Assembly: GCA_015680685.1 (NCBI GenBank)
Contig: MNCI01017890.1
Coordinates: 755,332 to 819,331 of the forward strand
Direction of reading: 5' to 3'
Length of the DNA: 64,000 bases
Origin: Gnetum montanum
Taxonomy: Eukaryota > Streptophyta > Gnetopsida > Gnetales > Gnetaceae
Shown here in pieces: positions 11,858 through 22,430 of this stretch (the stretch's first letter is position 1; each line of letters opens with the position of its first letter). The notes beneath the pieces are model-generated. The model saw only the letters and a program-made list of their open reading frames with translations. It was not told the DNA's origin and made no database searches. The position numbers and the translations under genes are program-made.

Positions 11858-12368
11858 CTGCAATCACACGGGCCAACGTTAGTAAGGTTGTTTTGGAAAT
11901 CAAGTTATACCTTACTACTTGCCTTAAATTGAAGATCGTATGTTATCATGTGATCGTGCCCGAAAATTATAACGATGGGTCCTATGACTTAAGTGGGTTT
12001 CATTATTAATCTCCTGGTGTACTTAAGGGTTATATAATAGTTGGCACAATTATCCTAAATGTTAAGTTAATTATCCTAATTGATGTCATTTGGGCGATGA
12101 CAAATTTCAAAAAAGAACCCTAATTGATGTCCTTTCGGTGATGACAAATTTCAAAAAAGTTAGGCACTTTTCGGCAAGTGTCTCTGCCCCATGACTAAAC
12201 TGAACACTCCGATTAAAACAGGTTCAAACAAAACGAAAATTAGAGCACCAATGTGCGAGATAGGATGGAAAAACCAAGGGTCACACAGTCGCAAGTCGCA
12301 GAGAAAAAATTTCAACAACTCCCCCCACAGAAATGGCAAAATGATGCGAAGTGTTGCAGCGGGGGTTC
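11858..12368 (-). other. Leader between internal TATA module and ORF2 of element A
   Basis: No coding frame. The minus-strand sequence runs from the internal TATA box to ORF2 and ends in 'tgattgcag' before the ATG. The short motif 'atgacaaatttcaaaaaag' occurs twice near 12098 and 12140. The stretch 'ccccatgactaaactgaac' (12188) resembles the PPT region of the same element, which suggests an old LTR-derived piece. Conserved in B at 32538-33006. Confidence 0.5.
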
Positions 12369-12465
12369 CTATTTATAGGGAAATAGGATGCGATATCGCA
12401 TACATGATGTCCCGTACGTGATACCTCGTGGGACGCGATATCGCGTATGCGATATCTCGTCCAAA
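12369..12465 (-). promoter_or_regulatory. Internal promoter-like module of element A
   Basis: The minus strand shows 'ctataaatagg' (12369-12379) preceded by a cluster of palindromes of GCGATATCGC type (12388-12460). This is the same arrangement as at the LTR promoter. It lies upstream of ORF2, so it may drive a separate ORF2 transcript. Inference from motif and position only. Confidence 0.6.
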
Positions 12466-12549
12466 CTAATGTGAGACACCAGAAAAAGAACAAATTTTTA
12501 ATGATTTTCTTGAAATTAATGGTGTAAATCGAGGACATTGTCAAGTATA

Positions 12550-12881
12550 ACAGTGTTCTAGGGTAATTACATGGAATGCAAAGGCACTATGAATGATAAT
12601 GATGTGAATTTTAACAATTGTAAATTTGGCGGTTATGAAGAAAAGGGAATGTAATGGTACATTGGAACGGTAAAATTTTGAGGGATAATAATAAGGAAAG
12701 AAAATGGTGAAAACTAAGCTGANCCATTTTCTTTCCTTATTATTATCCCTCAAAATTTTACCGTTCCAATGTACCATTACATTCCCTTTTCTTCATAACC
12801 GCCAAATTTACAATTGTTAAAATTCACATCATTATCATTCATAGTGCCTTTGCATTCCATGTAATTACCCTAGAACACTGT
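12550..12881. repeat. Perfect 158-bp inverted repeat beside the gap
   Basis: 12550-12707 and 12724-12881 are exact reverse complements around a 16-bp spacer that contains a single n (12723). In element B the sequence matching the left arm continues without any inversion. This is best explained as an assembly or read-chimera artefact. Confidence 0.95.
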
Positions 12882-13125
12882 NNNNNNNNNNNNNNNNNNN
12901 NNNNNNNNNNNNNNNNNNNNNNNNNNNNNNNNNNNNNNNNNNNNNNNNNNNNNNNNNNNNNNNNNNNNNNNNNNNNNNNNNNNNNNNNNNNNNNNNNNNN
13001 NNNNNNNNNNNNNNNNNNNNNNNNNNNNNNNNNNNNNNNNNNNNNNNNNNNNNNNNNNNNNNNNNNNNNNNNNNNNNNNNNNNNNNNNNNNNNNNNNNNN
13101 NNNNNNNNNNNNNNNNNNNNNNNNN
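12882..13125. other. Assembly gap (244 N)
   Basis: Run of N. The frame that appears across it is meaningless. By comparison with B (about 33365-34108), roughly 750 bp of element A is missing here. Confidence 1.
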
Positions 13126-13507
13126 TCCCCTTGATGTCACACCCTAATCATTCCCTCTTGGTCCATCCTTCTTCATTCTGGGTACAATAACACAAAATTA
13201 ATTTTATGTTTTAGAAAATTCAAGAATATCACTGTACCCTCGAACAGAACCTCTTTATTTATAGAGTGGATGAGTGGGTGTAGTGGACTCACTATTTCAA
13301 ATAATTGATCACTCATGAATTAATAACATAAAACACACCTCAACTAACGATCCACATGAGTGTTTTATTCGTAGATGAGATCACTTACAAAAATGTGAAA
13401 ATACAAACACACACAAAAAGATAAAACAAAAAGTTGAAAAATGAAAAACTGGAAAACAAAAAGTTGTAAAATTAAAGAAAATTAAAAATATTTATTAATC
13501 CTTTTTA
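13126..13507 (-). other. Spacer downstream of gag, element A
   Basis: AT-rich noncoding sequence, nearly identical to 34109-34495 of element B. It contains 'tttatttatagagtgg' near 13253; its significance is unclear. No ORF is supported. Confidence 0.6.
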
Positions 13508-15493
13508 TTATTGAAATGGGGGATATCCCCCATAACTAAACGGTTGAGTATGACTAAGATTAATAAATGGAAAATGAGTATCCTTGCATGTTGGAAATAT
13601 TGGGGCTGGTCCATACTTACCCCCTCAGGGTTCACACACTTGATTATAAGAAGCATAGTGGGGCACTTTGTACAATGTAGTTCCTGAATAACGAGTTGAC
13701 CCACTATGATGTTTGGGACTGTTAGATGGTATGCAAGGATTAGGATGATGCCTCCCATGGTTGTGTTCATTGGGCTGGATAGTTGTTGGAGTGTTAGTTG
13801 GTGGCCCTGATGAAGTTACATGAGGTGTTGGGTTTGAAGGTAAGGGTGCACCACAGTGTGGAACTTGTGCTGGGTTGGAAGATGCAGTGGCCTTAGAATT
13901 ATGTTGTCCCTTCCTATGGCTGTGTTTAAATAAAGGACACCTTTGATGTTGAGGAGGCTCTTCACTGCTGTTAGTAGCAGTAGCACAAGTGTTGTTCGTG
14001 GGTTGCTGCGGTGGCACAAACACCTTAGGAACAGTTGGTGGCATTGTGGAAGGAGGGAAAGGATAAGAATGTTGAAAGTTAGGAGGAATATAAGATGCAT
14101 AAGGTGGTGGTTGTGTTGGAGGTATGGGCTAATAGTATTGTGGAGAATAGTATTGTGGTGAGATAGAGTATGTTGGCCCAGTTGAAGAAACAGGGTGTTG
14201 AACGTGATAAGCGTTTGGATTCGGAAAATGTGAAGGGTGCCTCCAGTCCAAGGGTGGATTCCCCCACGAATGGGATTGTTGCCACTATGATCGAACACAG
14301 TATCTCTGTATGAACTCTAGATGTAACGTGTTTCCCCAATGCTCGTGTAGATGTAACAATATTGGACATTGGCCCTTGGGGTGATCGTACAAGCATATGT
14401 TGCATTGATATGTATGATTGGCAGTTGAGTGCTTATTCCCTTCATTCTTTTTCTCCAAATGTCTAATTTTTTGTCTTGCTTTTTGCATTGTGAAAACTCT
14501 ATCTCCAATGTTGTTGATATATTCTCCACACTTTTGATTCATCCATTCCAACATCTTGTTGATCTTTGCCTCAACTTCTTCTAATAATTGTTGTATTGAC
14601 AAAGATGATCTTTCCACCTTGAGAATTGTTGATTTCTCCTTGTTCTAATCAGGGACCTTTGTTGAATTGAAATTTTGGTCTCGTTGATGTTTTTCAACTC
14701 TCTCCCATGTAGCTAATTCTCCTTCTTGTTTTGCTACCCGCTTAATAAGCTCTTGGATTTCATGGGTTTGTAGGTTGTATAGTTGACCTCGGGCATACGT
14801 TCCTAAGGTCTCTCTTGTTTCATTACGTAGCCTATCAATGATATGGTACATTAGCCTTTCCTCGGAAAACCCATGGCCTGGACAGTTGTTTAACAATGAA
14901 TAATATATTTCTAAGGTCATGTCCAAGGGTTCATGTTTTTCTTATTTCCATCCTTGGATTTGTTTCCTCAAGGTTAACACTCTTACATAGGTTTGATATG
15001 TTTCATTAAAAACTTCTACCATGGTTGACCAGCGTCGTATCGAAGTTGGTTTTAACAATCTATACCATACTTTAGTTTGGTCAACGAGTGTCATAGGGAA
15101 GAGCTTAAGTTTTTGCCAATTGTTATCAATGTTATTCAATGTGTAGGCATCTTAGAAGGCTAGTAAATGTTGATACGGATCTAAGTCATTGCCTCCTGAA
15201 AATTTTGGAAAGTTATTTAAATCGAGCCTGGGTAGTTGGCTCTCTTTACGATGCCTACATGAGATTCAAACAGCCTCTTGTATTTGCGTTAAGCTTATAG
15301 TGGCCAGTGGGGGTTCATCGTCATCGGGTAAGTTAGGCTTTCGTGTGTTGCGATGATGTTGTTTTTGTTCATTCTTATAGGAAACTCCCACTTTGGGTTG
15401 TATACTCCAATCTTCATCATCATATAGCTCATTGGTTCTCCAATGAACTTCCTCACTAAGTGTGGCTTTATTATTATCTTGTAGGAGAGGCAT
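13508..15493 (-). pseudogene. gag: Gag of element A (Athila-like)
   Basis: A single minus-strand frame of 662 codons (1986 nt, no shift needed) with several stops. Domains in order: acidic N-terminus; capsid-like retrotransposon gag region with 'WQKLKLFPMTLVDQTKVWY' (near 15100) and 'LLNNCPGHGFSEERL' (near 14880); coiled segment; zinc-knuckle-like 'CNICLYDHPKGQC' (near 14385); long Pro/Gln/His-rich tail. The capsid and knuckle wording is Athila-like. The ATG used in B (36547) is altered in A, where 15493 is the first ATG. As the only standard retrotransposon protein here, it would package the RNA while reverse transcriptase comes from elsewhere. Confidence 0.8.
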
Positions 15494-15609
15494 TGTTGTG
15501 TGTGAATTTATGTGACTTTTTATAATTATTTCTTCTTTTCTAAGAGATATATCATTAAGTTCTTATACAGCGACCCTGTATGATATAACTAATCTAGATA
15601 ACTAGCACC

Positions 15610-15628
15610 ATCCCCGGCAACGGTGCCA
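15610..15628 (-). other. Primer-binding site of element A (tRNA-Asp type)
   Basis: The minus strand reads TGGCACCGTTGCCGGGGAT one base from the 5' LTR. This matches the tRNA-Asp primer site known for Athila-type elements with one change (A for G). Confidence 0.85.
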
Positions 15629-15629
15629 A

Positions 15630-16653
15630 TGATGAATGTCGAGGTACCCCTACACTCAACCATACAAAACGAGCGTCGCATGCATGATCTAGTCAAACTC
15701 CATAGATGGACTAGTTGTGGCACCTAGATAGTTAGCCTTAGGTTGCAGTTCGCTGTCTTCCCATCTAGACTAGTTTTGCATATGTCACGTATGGTTTAGT
15801 CTAGATGAGGTGTATGATGTTTTCTAATTCTAACGCTACTCTTGATGGCAATGGAAAATAATATTAACTAATCTAAGCTAAGAGGAAAAGGGTAAGAAAA
15901 TCTAATCTAGCCTAAGTGCGATGAGCAACTGATTCCTTGATCAACTATACAAATCTTGGACTTTGTGCACGACTGCCACTGGGACTACCAAGCATAGATC
16001 CTAGGTATGCCACCAGGATTACCAAGCGTAGACCCCAAATACGCCATTGGGTTACCAAGCGTAGATCCCCCTAGCTACACCATTGGGCTACCAAGCAGTC
16101 ATACTTAAATGCTCGTAATTAAGTCATACTCGTTCCGCTTCTAGGAGTTTAAGGGTGAGAGGCTAATCGCAATGAGCAACCGATTCCTTAACTAGCCGTA
16201 CACATCCGTGGATGCTCGTAGTCAAGTCATACTCACACCGTGCTATGAAAGCAATAAATAACATTAAATAAATAATAGATAAATAAATGGCAAAGTGAAT
16301 GCTACAATGATGAAGTAATCTCGATCTTTATTGCCAATCATGTGCATGTCCAAGTATGGCACACTCGAATAAAGACACTGTACAATCACATTCACCACAC
16401 TGCAGGCAGACATGGGAAAAATCTAACTCTGGAGGGATCAAACTGCTAGAGCTTCGCTACTCTAAAATTGGGATGCAAAACAAGGGAGAGCCACCTCTTA
16501 TTTATAGATATGGTGGTGCACAGCGATATCATGTACGCGATAATGTAGGGGACAATGCGATATCGTGTGCGCGATATCACGGGGGATGTGATATCACAGC
16601 AGATGCGATATCGCGTATGCAATATCGCGGCCGGTGCAAAACGCATCTCATCA
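15630..16653 (-). repeat. Element A 5' LTR (right)
   Basis: 1024 bp, TGATGAAT...CATCTCATCA on the + strand. The minus-strand TATA box lies at about 16497-16507, with an enlarged cluster of GCGATATCGC palindromes at 16520-16630. That cluster has extra units compared with the left LTR and accounts for much of the ~48 bp length difference. Confidence 0.9.
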
Positions 16654-17595
16654 GAAGTAGAAGGTCTTGCAAGGAAACAACAAATCCTTAGCATCAATAT
16701 AGGCATGCATAGCAAAATCAAAATGTAGTCATAGAAACATTATGCATAATGTAGAAAACCATTCTTATTCTTACGTTTCATCTTCTTGTTCAACGAAGCT
16801 CATGTAGGGGTCCTAGCAACAACACCATTCTCCCTAACATTATTGGGGATCATCCACTAGCTATATGTTGTTTCAATAGCGACACACTTATAAATAGGAT
16901 TAAACATATCAATCTATTTATCAAAATCCCCTCTTAACTACTCATATACAATAATTCTGATCTTGGGACCTTTGGTAAATACAATTAAGGTAGTTTGGGC
17001 CACCGTCAAGGTTTAATCAAGAATGATCAAACCTTGTTCATTAACCCTATACATGCAAGATGTTCATAAAATCAATGAGTTAAGAAAGGTGACTAAACCA
17101 GTAAAGCCAAAAATGTTATAAACCTATAATAATCATGCTTACCCATACAATTAGTACACGGTGCTAGGTGGGTTTTGAAACTGCATGTGAACACTATGTG
17201 CCATCATTAGAATATTATCAACATTATACTAAGAATATTATAGTGTGCTCTAGATCTTTGAAAAGTAACACATGTTGATGATGTCCCTAGTCTTTGCCAA
17301 CGCAACTACTACTTGGGCTTTAGGATCATTAAATATGAACATAATGATTAGTCTTGCAGACCTAGGTAGTAGGATCTCCACTATAATCCTGACCACTTCC
17401 ATAGACAAATATGATGACGACATCACACTACAGTTCTACAAGTTGTAGGTAAGGAAATCCCTTACCCCTAGTCGCAACCATAGCTGGCCTTGCTCTAGAA
17501 CTAAATATGGGATGGGGGTGTTTGCCTTTGGTTGGTTCATGCAACACAAGATGCCCACCTACTCAAGCACTATGAGAATGGATTTTAGTAGGGCC
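16654..17595 (-). pseudogene. Antisense gene copy 1, HAD-like exon and next exon
   Basis: The minus strand shows exon 2 (17595-17144), starting 'ALLKSILIVLE' then a stop and 'VGILCC', followed by 'LRLGVRDFL' and a 'NPPSTVY' end. The intron runs from 'ggtaagcatg' (17143) to 'catgtatag' (near 17050). The next exon has 'IIVYE*LRGDF', matching 'VVVEQLRGDL' of copy 2. A donor-like 'gtaagaataag' lies near 16775. Exon 2 is 452 nt, against 454 and 450 in the other copies. Element A sits in the intron or exon after this point. Multiple stops make it a pseudogene. Confidence 0.75.
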
Positions 17596-17596
17596 C

Positions 17597-18001
17597 TCCA
17601 CGGAAGAAAAAAATAACATTAGGATAATGTTTCAATACATATAATTTCTTAAATAATTTTAATAAACATCCTAATTGGGGATGAAATTAGCCCTTGTAAA
17701 AAACTCTAATATATTGGCTGAAATTCATTTAGAAAATCAACATCAACATTGTTACAACCTTTATAGCCTTTATACATTGTAGCCAAAACTTCATGACCAA
17801 AATTATGCCTTAGTTTAAAACAACATTGACATGAAAACACACTAAAACCTATAAAATGGCCATAGGAGGATAATTACTAAAAATAGTAAAAATTTTTAGT
17901 AACATTAAAATCAAATTTAGAATATTTCCAACATCCCTAGACATCTAGAGGATCATGAGACATTGACAAGAAATTTTTTTAAGTGTGTCAATGTTGCCCA
18001 T
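17597..18001 (-). other. Intron 1 remnant of antisense gene copy 1
   Basis: AT-rich noncoding sequence that lies 5' of exon 2 on the minus strand. It resembles the long first intron of copy 2: compare 'catccctagacatctag..gacattg' here with the same order near 41460. It is interrupted by copia element E at 18002 and resumes at 24262. Confidence 0.6.
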
Positions 18002-19193
18002 TATGGATCATTGAACTTAAAAGGGTGGGATGAATAAGTTCTCCAATTTAAAATTATTTTACACAAGGAGCACATCAATTTAAATGTGGTTTCCCAACTT
18101 GTGTAGTCTAAACTTAGAGGGTAGTTTGCAAGCATACCTCTAAACTTTGTTCCTTCCAAATTATGGTTTGAAGGGTCTACACCCTGTATAATCTTCAAGC
18201 CCCACTCTGAAGTGTTTTGACACTGTGCCAACCACTCAACCTTACAAGGTCCTATCATGCTTGAAATATGATTTTTAGGTTTCCAAAATTTTTACAATGC
18301 TAAGCTCCATTTAGGAGTGTTGTGTTGCAACACCAACCACTCAATCCTGTAGGATCCCAACAAGCTTAATCAAGATGCCTTTTCACAAGAAGCACATCAA
18401 CCCTGTAGGGAAACAAGGGAGAACAACAATTATGAAGGATGAATGCAACTTGGTTTGGTAATCCTTGTAGTTTGAGGTACAACATACTTTATAATAAATT
18501 GAGAAACAATAGTGGTTACAAATGATTAGACAATGTCTAAAGCTTTCACTTTTCCTAATGCATATGTCATCTTCTTATAGCTACCATGTTTTCAAATCTA
18601 TCTTGGAAATTATGCAATGGCTAGTTAACGATAGCTAATGGTCATGGAACACATCTTCTTCATGCCTGAGACATATTTTTGTAGTTTCCCTCTATTCTAG
18701 GAAGACATATTTATTTGGAAAATATGTTTTTCTAAAATATTTTTAGAGCTAGCCTAATCATTGTCTTTCTAAAATCTTTATTTGAACAGATGTCTTCACA
18801 AATCATTAGACAATGATTTTGGAAAGACATCTTTGTCTATTGAGAGAAATCTTTCTAGAACTAGCCTACATTCCATGAAGACATCTTTTCTTAGTGGAAG
18901 ACATCTTTGACTGAGGAAAGACATCTATTGTTTCTTGAATACATATTTGCCTATGCATCCTTTAATTTTTCCAAGACATCTACTAGTTCTTAGAGACATA
19001 TTTTTTCAACCTTCCTTTGCATGATGAATTCATTGTTCTTTGTCCATGCTTATCAAACTTCCATAAACCTTCTTTTCTTGATCCAAGATTTTTTCTTGCA
19101 AGCACAATATTCACACACACACACATACACATAGATCCAAAAAACCTATGTTTTCAATTTTCCTTAAGGTTGTAACATATCAAAACATCAACA
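18002..19193 (-). repeat. Element E 3' LTR (left)
   Basis: Runs from 'tatggatcattgaactt' to 'catcaaca' and matches 23140-24261 throughout, for example 'ccaaccactcaa' and 'gagctccacttaggagtg'-like blocks. The first dinucleotide has decayed from TG to TA. It contains repeated 'agacatctttg' motifs (18700-18920) that recur in the partner LTR. Confidence 0.9.
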
Positions 19194-19280
19194 ATCTCTC
19201 CCTTTTTAGTAATGTCCAAAACTTAAGAAAATGGGATAGTAATACACAATAATACATAGGCTTTTTCTCCCCCTTTTTGG
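19194..19280 (-). other. Two Sirevirus-type polypurine tracts
   Basis: On the minus strand, 'aaaaagggagagattg' adjoins the LTR (19194-19209) and 'aaaaagggggagaaaaag' lies about 65 bp upstream (near 19262-19279). Both are preceded by similar 'gtccaaaa'/'acattact' context. Multiple copies of this tract are a known Sirevirus feature. Confidence 0.7.
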
Positions 19281-19399
19281 ACATAACCAAAAAGGTGAGG
19301 CAAACTCCCACAAAATAAATACATAGAAAAAAATGTTTTTTGTGTTTTTTTTCTTGTGTTGAATAAGGATAGAAAGAATGAAAAAACTCACATGACAGG

Positions 19400-19960
19400 A
19401 CAAGGTCCTATCCCCATATCTTTACATAGAGATGTCAACCGATGTTCATTTAGATGTTTGGTGAAGGCATTAGTTGGTTAACACTCAATTCCAATATACT
19501 CTAGCCTTACATGACCACGTTGTGTATGTTCTTGTATAAAGTGATGGTGAATCTTAATATGTTTGGTAGGAGAATGTTGGATGGGATTCTTTGTCATGTT
19601 GATAGCACTCTTATTATCACTATAAATAGGAGTTGAGTTTGTGTTTGCTCCTAAATCCTAGATAGTTTCTTTCATCTAAAGTAATTGAGCATAACAACTA
19701 TTGGTAGAGATATATTCAGATTTTGTTGTTGAGAGAGCTATAGAGGTTTCCTTCTTGGTTAGCCAAGAGACAAGACTTCTCCCTGAGAAGAAACAATTTC
19801 CACTCATGCTACGAAAATCATTAGAACAACCTACCCAATCTGCATCATAATAATTAACAAGATTAAGGGAGGAATCCTTTGGATAATAAAGGCCTCAGTT
19901 TGTAATACCTTTTAAGTAGTGAAAAATACATTTAACAACATGGTAACGAGAATCTTTTTG
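19400..19960 (-). pseudogene. Copia RNase H, element E
   Basis: Minus-strand frame with 'YYDADWVGCSNDFRSMSG', 'FFSGRSLVSWLTKKETSIAL', 'TKSEYIS' and 'QLLQMKETIQDLG', the standard copia RNase H order with the first Asp (DADW) and Glu (SEY) visible. A stop lies near the end before 'PTNAFTKHLNEHRL'. It is the C-terminal domain of the polyprotein, followed by the PPTs. Confidence 0.85.
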
Positions 19961-20880
19961 GATAGACTAATATATAGCATACAATCCTTTAGTTAAAGCT
20001 ATATTTGGTCTACTAGTAGTTAAATAATGAAGACTACCAATCATTCCTCTATAAAGCTTGGGATGAACTAGCTTACCTTGATCATCTTTAATAAGTTTAG
20101 AATTTGTAACCATAGGAGTACCTTTCACTTTGACATCTGCTAAGCCATATTTTAGCACAAGATCTCTTACATATTTGGTTTGACATATCAAGGTTCCATT
20201 AGTTGTTTGATAGATTTAAAACCAAAGAAAGTTCTTGAGTTCTTTTATCATGCTTATTTTAAATTTAGACTACATGATATAAGAAAATTTCTTGCAAAGA
20301 GTTTTGTTTGTAACATCAAAAATAATATCATCAACGTAGATTTGAACAATTAGAAGATCTTTACCTTCTCTTTTAAGAAATAATGTTACATCAACTTTAC
20401 CTCTTTCAAATCAATTTGATGTGAGGTGTTAAGAAAGGTTTTCATACCAAGCTTTGGGAGCTTGTTTAAGATTATAGAATGCTTTCTTAAGCTTGTAGAC
20501 ATGATCAGTCTTGATGGAATCAAGAAATCCTTTAGGTTGTTCAATATAAACTTTGTATTATATGGTTCCATTTTAGAAGGCACTTTTGACATACATTTGA
20601 TAGAGCTTGATGTTTTTAATGCTAGCATAGGCAAAAAGAAGTCTAATACATTCTAGCTTGGCAATAGGAGAAAACATTCTATCAAAATCTATTCCTTCTT
20701 ATTGGTTGTATTCTTTGGCAACCAAGCTAGCCTTGTTTTTAATGATGTTTCAATTATCATTAGTCTTGTTTGTAAAGATCAAGTTTGTTCCAATAATAGG
20801 TTTGTTAGTGGGCCTAGGTGTTAATTCCCATACATAATTTCTAGCAAATTGAATAAGTTGATCTTGCATATCATAAGTTC
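19961..20880 (-). pseudogene. Copia reverse transcriptase, element E
   Basis: Degraded over several frames. Readable pieces are 'ASLVAKEYNQ*EGIDFDRMFSP' (near 20700), 'KGFLDSIKTDHVYKLKKAFY' (near 20500) and 'QTKYVRDLVLKYGLADVKVK' (20191-20100). The end, 'YRGMIGSLHYLTTSRPNIA' (near 20050), is a typical copia motif. The YVDD region is scrambled near 20320. Inactive. Confidence 0.8.
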
Positions 20881-21940
20881 ATCCTTCCTCATTTTTAGCT
20901 TCCTTAAAGGTTTTGGGTTCAAGTTGGGAGAGATATGTAGAGAAGGAAAAAATTTCTATGATTTGGCATCTAATATGAACACCATCTTGAACTTCCCCAA
21001 TGACATGATTAAGAGAATGATTTTTGCTAAGTTTGGGAATTTTTGGTTGAGTAGGGGATATCTCTTGATCATCATCATTTTCTTCTTCTTCATGATTGCT
21101 ACTAGATTCTAAATTTTTTTCATCTTGTACTAAGGTTGGGGCTAGACAATTTTTGAATGGGAATAGTTTCATCATCAAGTTGAGGAAAAGTAATGTCATT
21201 ATCATCTATTTTGACATTTATGATTTCCTCTACTTTATTGGTTCTTTTGTTAAATACTTTGTAAGGCCTACTAACTAGAGAATAACCTAAGAAAATTCCT
21301 TTATTGGTTTTTGCATCAAAATTTCTCAAGTTATCTTTATCATTTAGAATATAGCATTTTCAACCAAAAACATGAAAATAAGCTACCAAAGGTTTCCTAC
21401 CAATGCATAATTCATAAGGAGTTTTAGAAGTGAATAGTCTTACCAAAAATTTATTGGACACCTAACAAGTAGTCTTAATGGCTTCAACCTAGAAGTGATG
21501 AGGAAGACTTCAATCATTCAATATCATTATTTCTATTTTATTCAAGATTTTATTTTTTTCTGAGCTACTCCATTTTGTTGAGGAGTTATTGCAGTAGAGA
21601 ATCAATGTATGCATCATTGAATTGACAAAATTGTTCAAACATTGCATTTTTGAACTTACCTCCATTGTCACTTTTGATGACTTTAATATCATATCCTTTT
21701 TCTTTCTAGATCTAATTGCTAATTCTCAAAAAAAAAATGATCAAATACTTCATCTTTGTGATATATAAAGGCTACCAAAGTGAAGTGAGAATAATCATCA
21801 ACAATTGTCAAAAAATATCTTTTCTTTCCTAGGATAAGAGTTTGAATGGGACCAACCCTATCCATATGAAGTAGATCTAAGGGACGAGCTAGAAAAATGT
21901 AGTTTTTCTTACTAAACTTTATCTTTGTTTGTTTCCCTTT
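20881..21940 (-). pseudogene. Copia integrase core and linker, element E
   Basis: The minus strand begins 'CQKGKQTKISLV', then 'PLDLLHMDRVGPIQTLI' (near 21880, first catalytic Asp in HMD). Broken frames follow, then the linker 'DAKTNKGIFLGYSLVSRPYK' (21320-21260) and 'VFNKRTNKVEEIINVKIDD', which is Sirevirus-like wording. Stops and shifts throughout. Confidence 0.8.
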
Positions 21941-22430
21941 CTAACAGGCTTCACATGTATTTAGATTAAAAACTTTAATCTTAGGAAGACCTCGCACCAT
22001 TTCCTTTGATACCAAAGTTTGAAGAATTTTCTTATTTATGTGGCCCAGCTTCCTATGCCAAAGACATGTATCATCTGCACAACTTACTAAACACTTAGAT
22101 TCAATGTTAGAAGAATTTCCAAAAATAGGGGTATACACATTTTCTTTTTTAGATCCTTCAATCATAATATTCCCTGTAGATAAATCTTGTATTCTACAAT
22201 TTTCTTTTGAAAAGGTAACATTAAAATTTAAACCAAAAATCTGACTTATACTAAGAAGGTTATGTTTTAATTCATCCATGAAAAACACTTTGTTTACAGC
22301 TAGTAATCCCTTACCTTTACCTCCTATGCTACCAATACCTATTATAGGTGCTTCCATGTCATCTCCAAATGAGGATGGTTCCATAATTCTATTCCATGAA
22401 GTGGGTGAAGTAGGATTTGTCACCTATCAT
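21941..22430 (-). pseudogene. Copia pre-integrase/protease-end domain, element E
   Basis: A clean 160-codon minus-strand frame. 'GIGSIGGKGKGLLAVNKVFFM' and 'LKHNLLSISQI' precede the zinc finger of the GAG-pre-integrase domain ('CLWHRKLGHINKKIL...', ending 'LNTCEAC', an H-H-C-C arrangement). It is the best preserved part of E. Confidence 0.85.

Larger units (their letters stand above)
7923..16653 (-). mobile_element. Element A: Athila-like element with gag and a coiled-coil ORF, no pol
   Basis: Bounded by related LTRs and by the identical 5-bp target duplications gaagt (7918-7922 and 16654-16658). The minus-strand order is 5' LTR, PBS complementary to tRNA-Asp, gag, spacer, internal promoter-like module, ORF2, PPT, 3' LTR. 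No protease, RT, RNase H or integrase is found, so it must have depended on an autonomous partner, as in TR-GAG-type nonautonomous elements. It interrupts antisense-gene copy 1. The centre is damaged by an inverted duplication and an N gap. Confidence 0.9.

Noticed and set aside
12865-13140. A 91-codon minus-strand frame of mostly X residues
   Set aside because: It spans the N gap; it is not a gene.
13943-14161. Arg/Trp-rich + strand frames opposite gag of A (and 34847-35143 opposite gag of B)
   Set aside because: They are complements of the Pro/His-rich gag tail; composition and position mark them as shadows.
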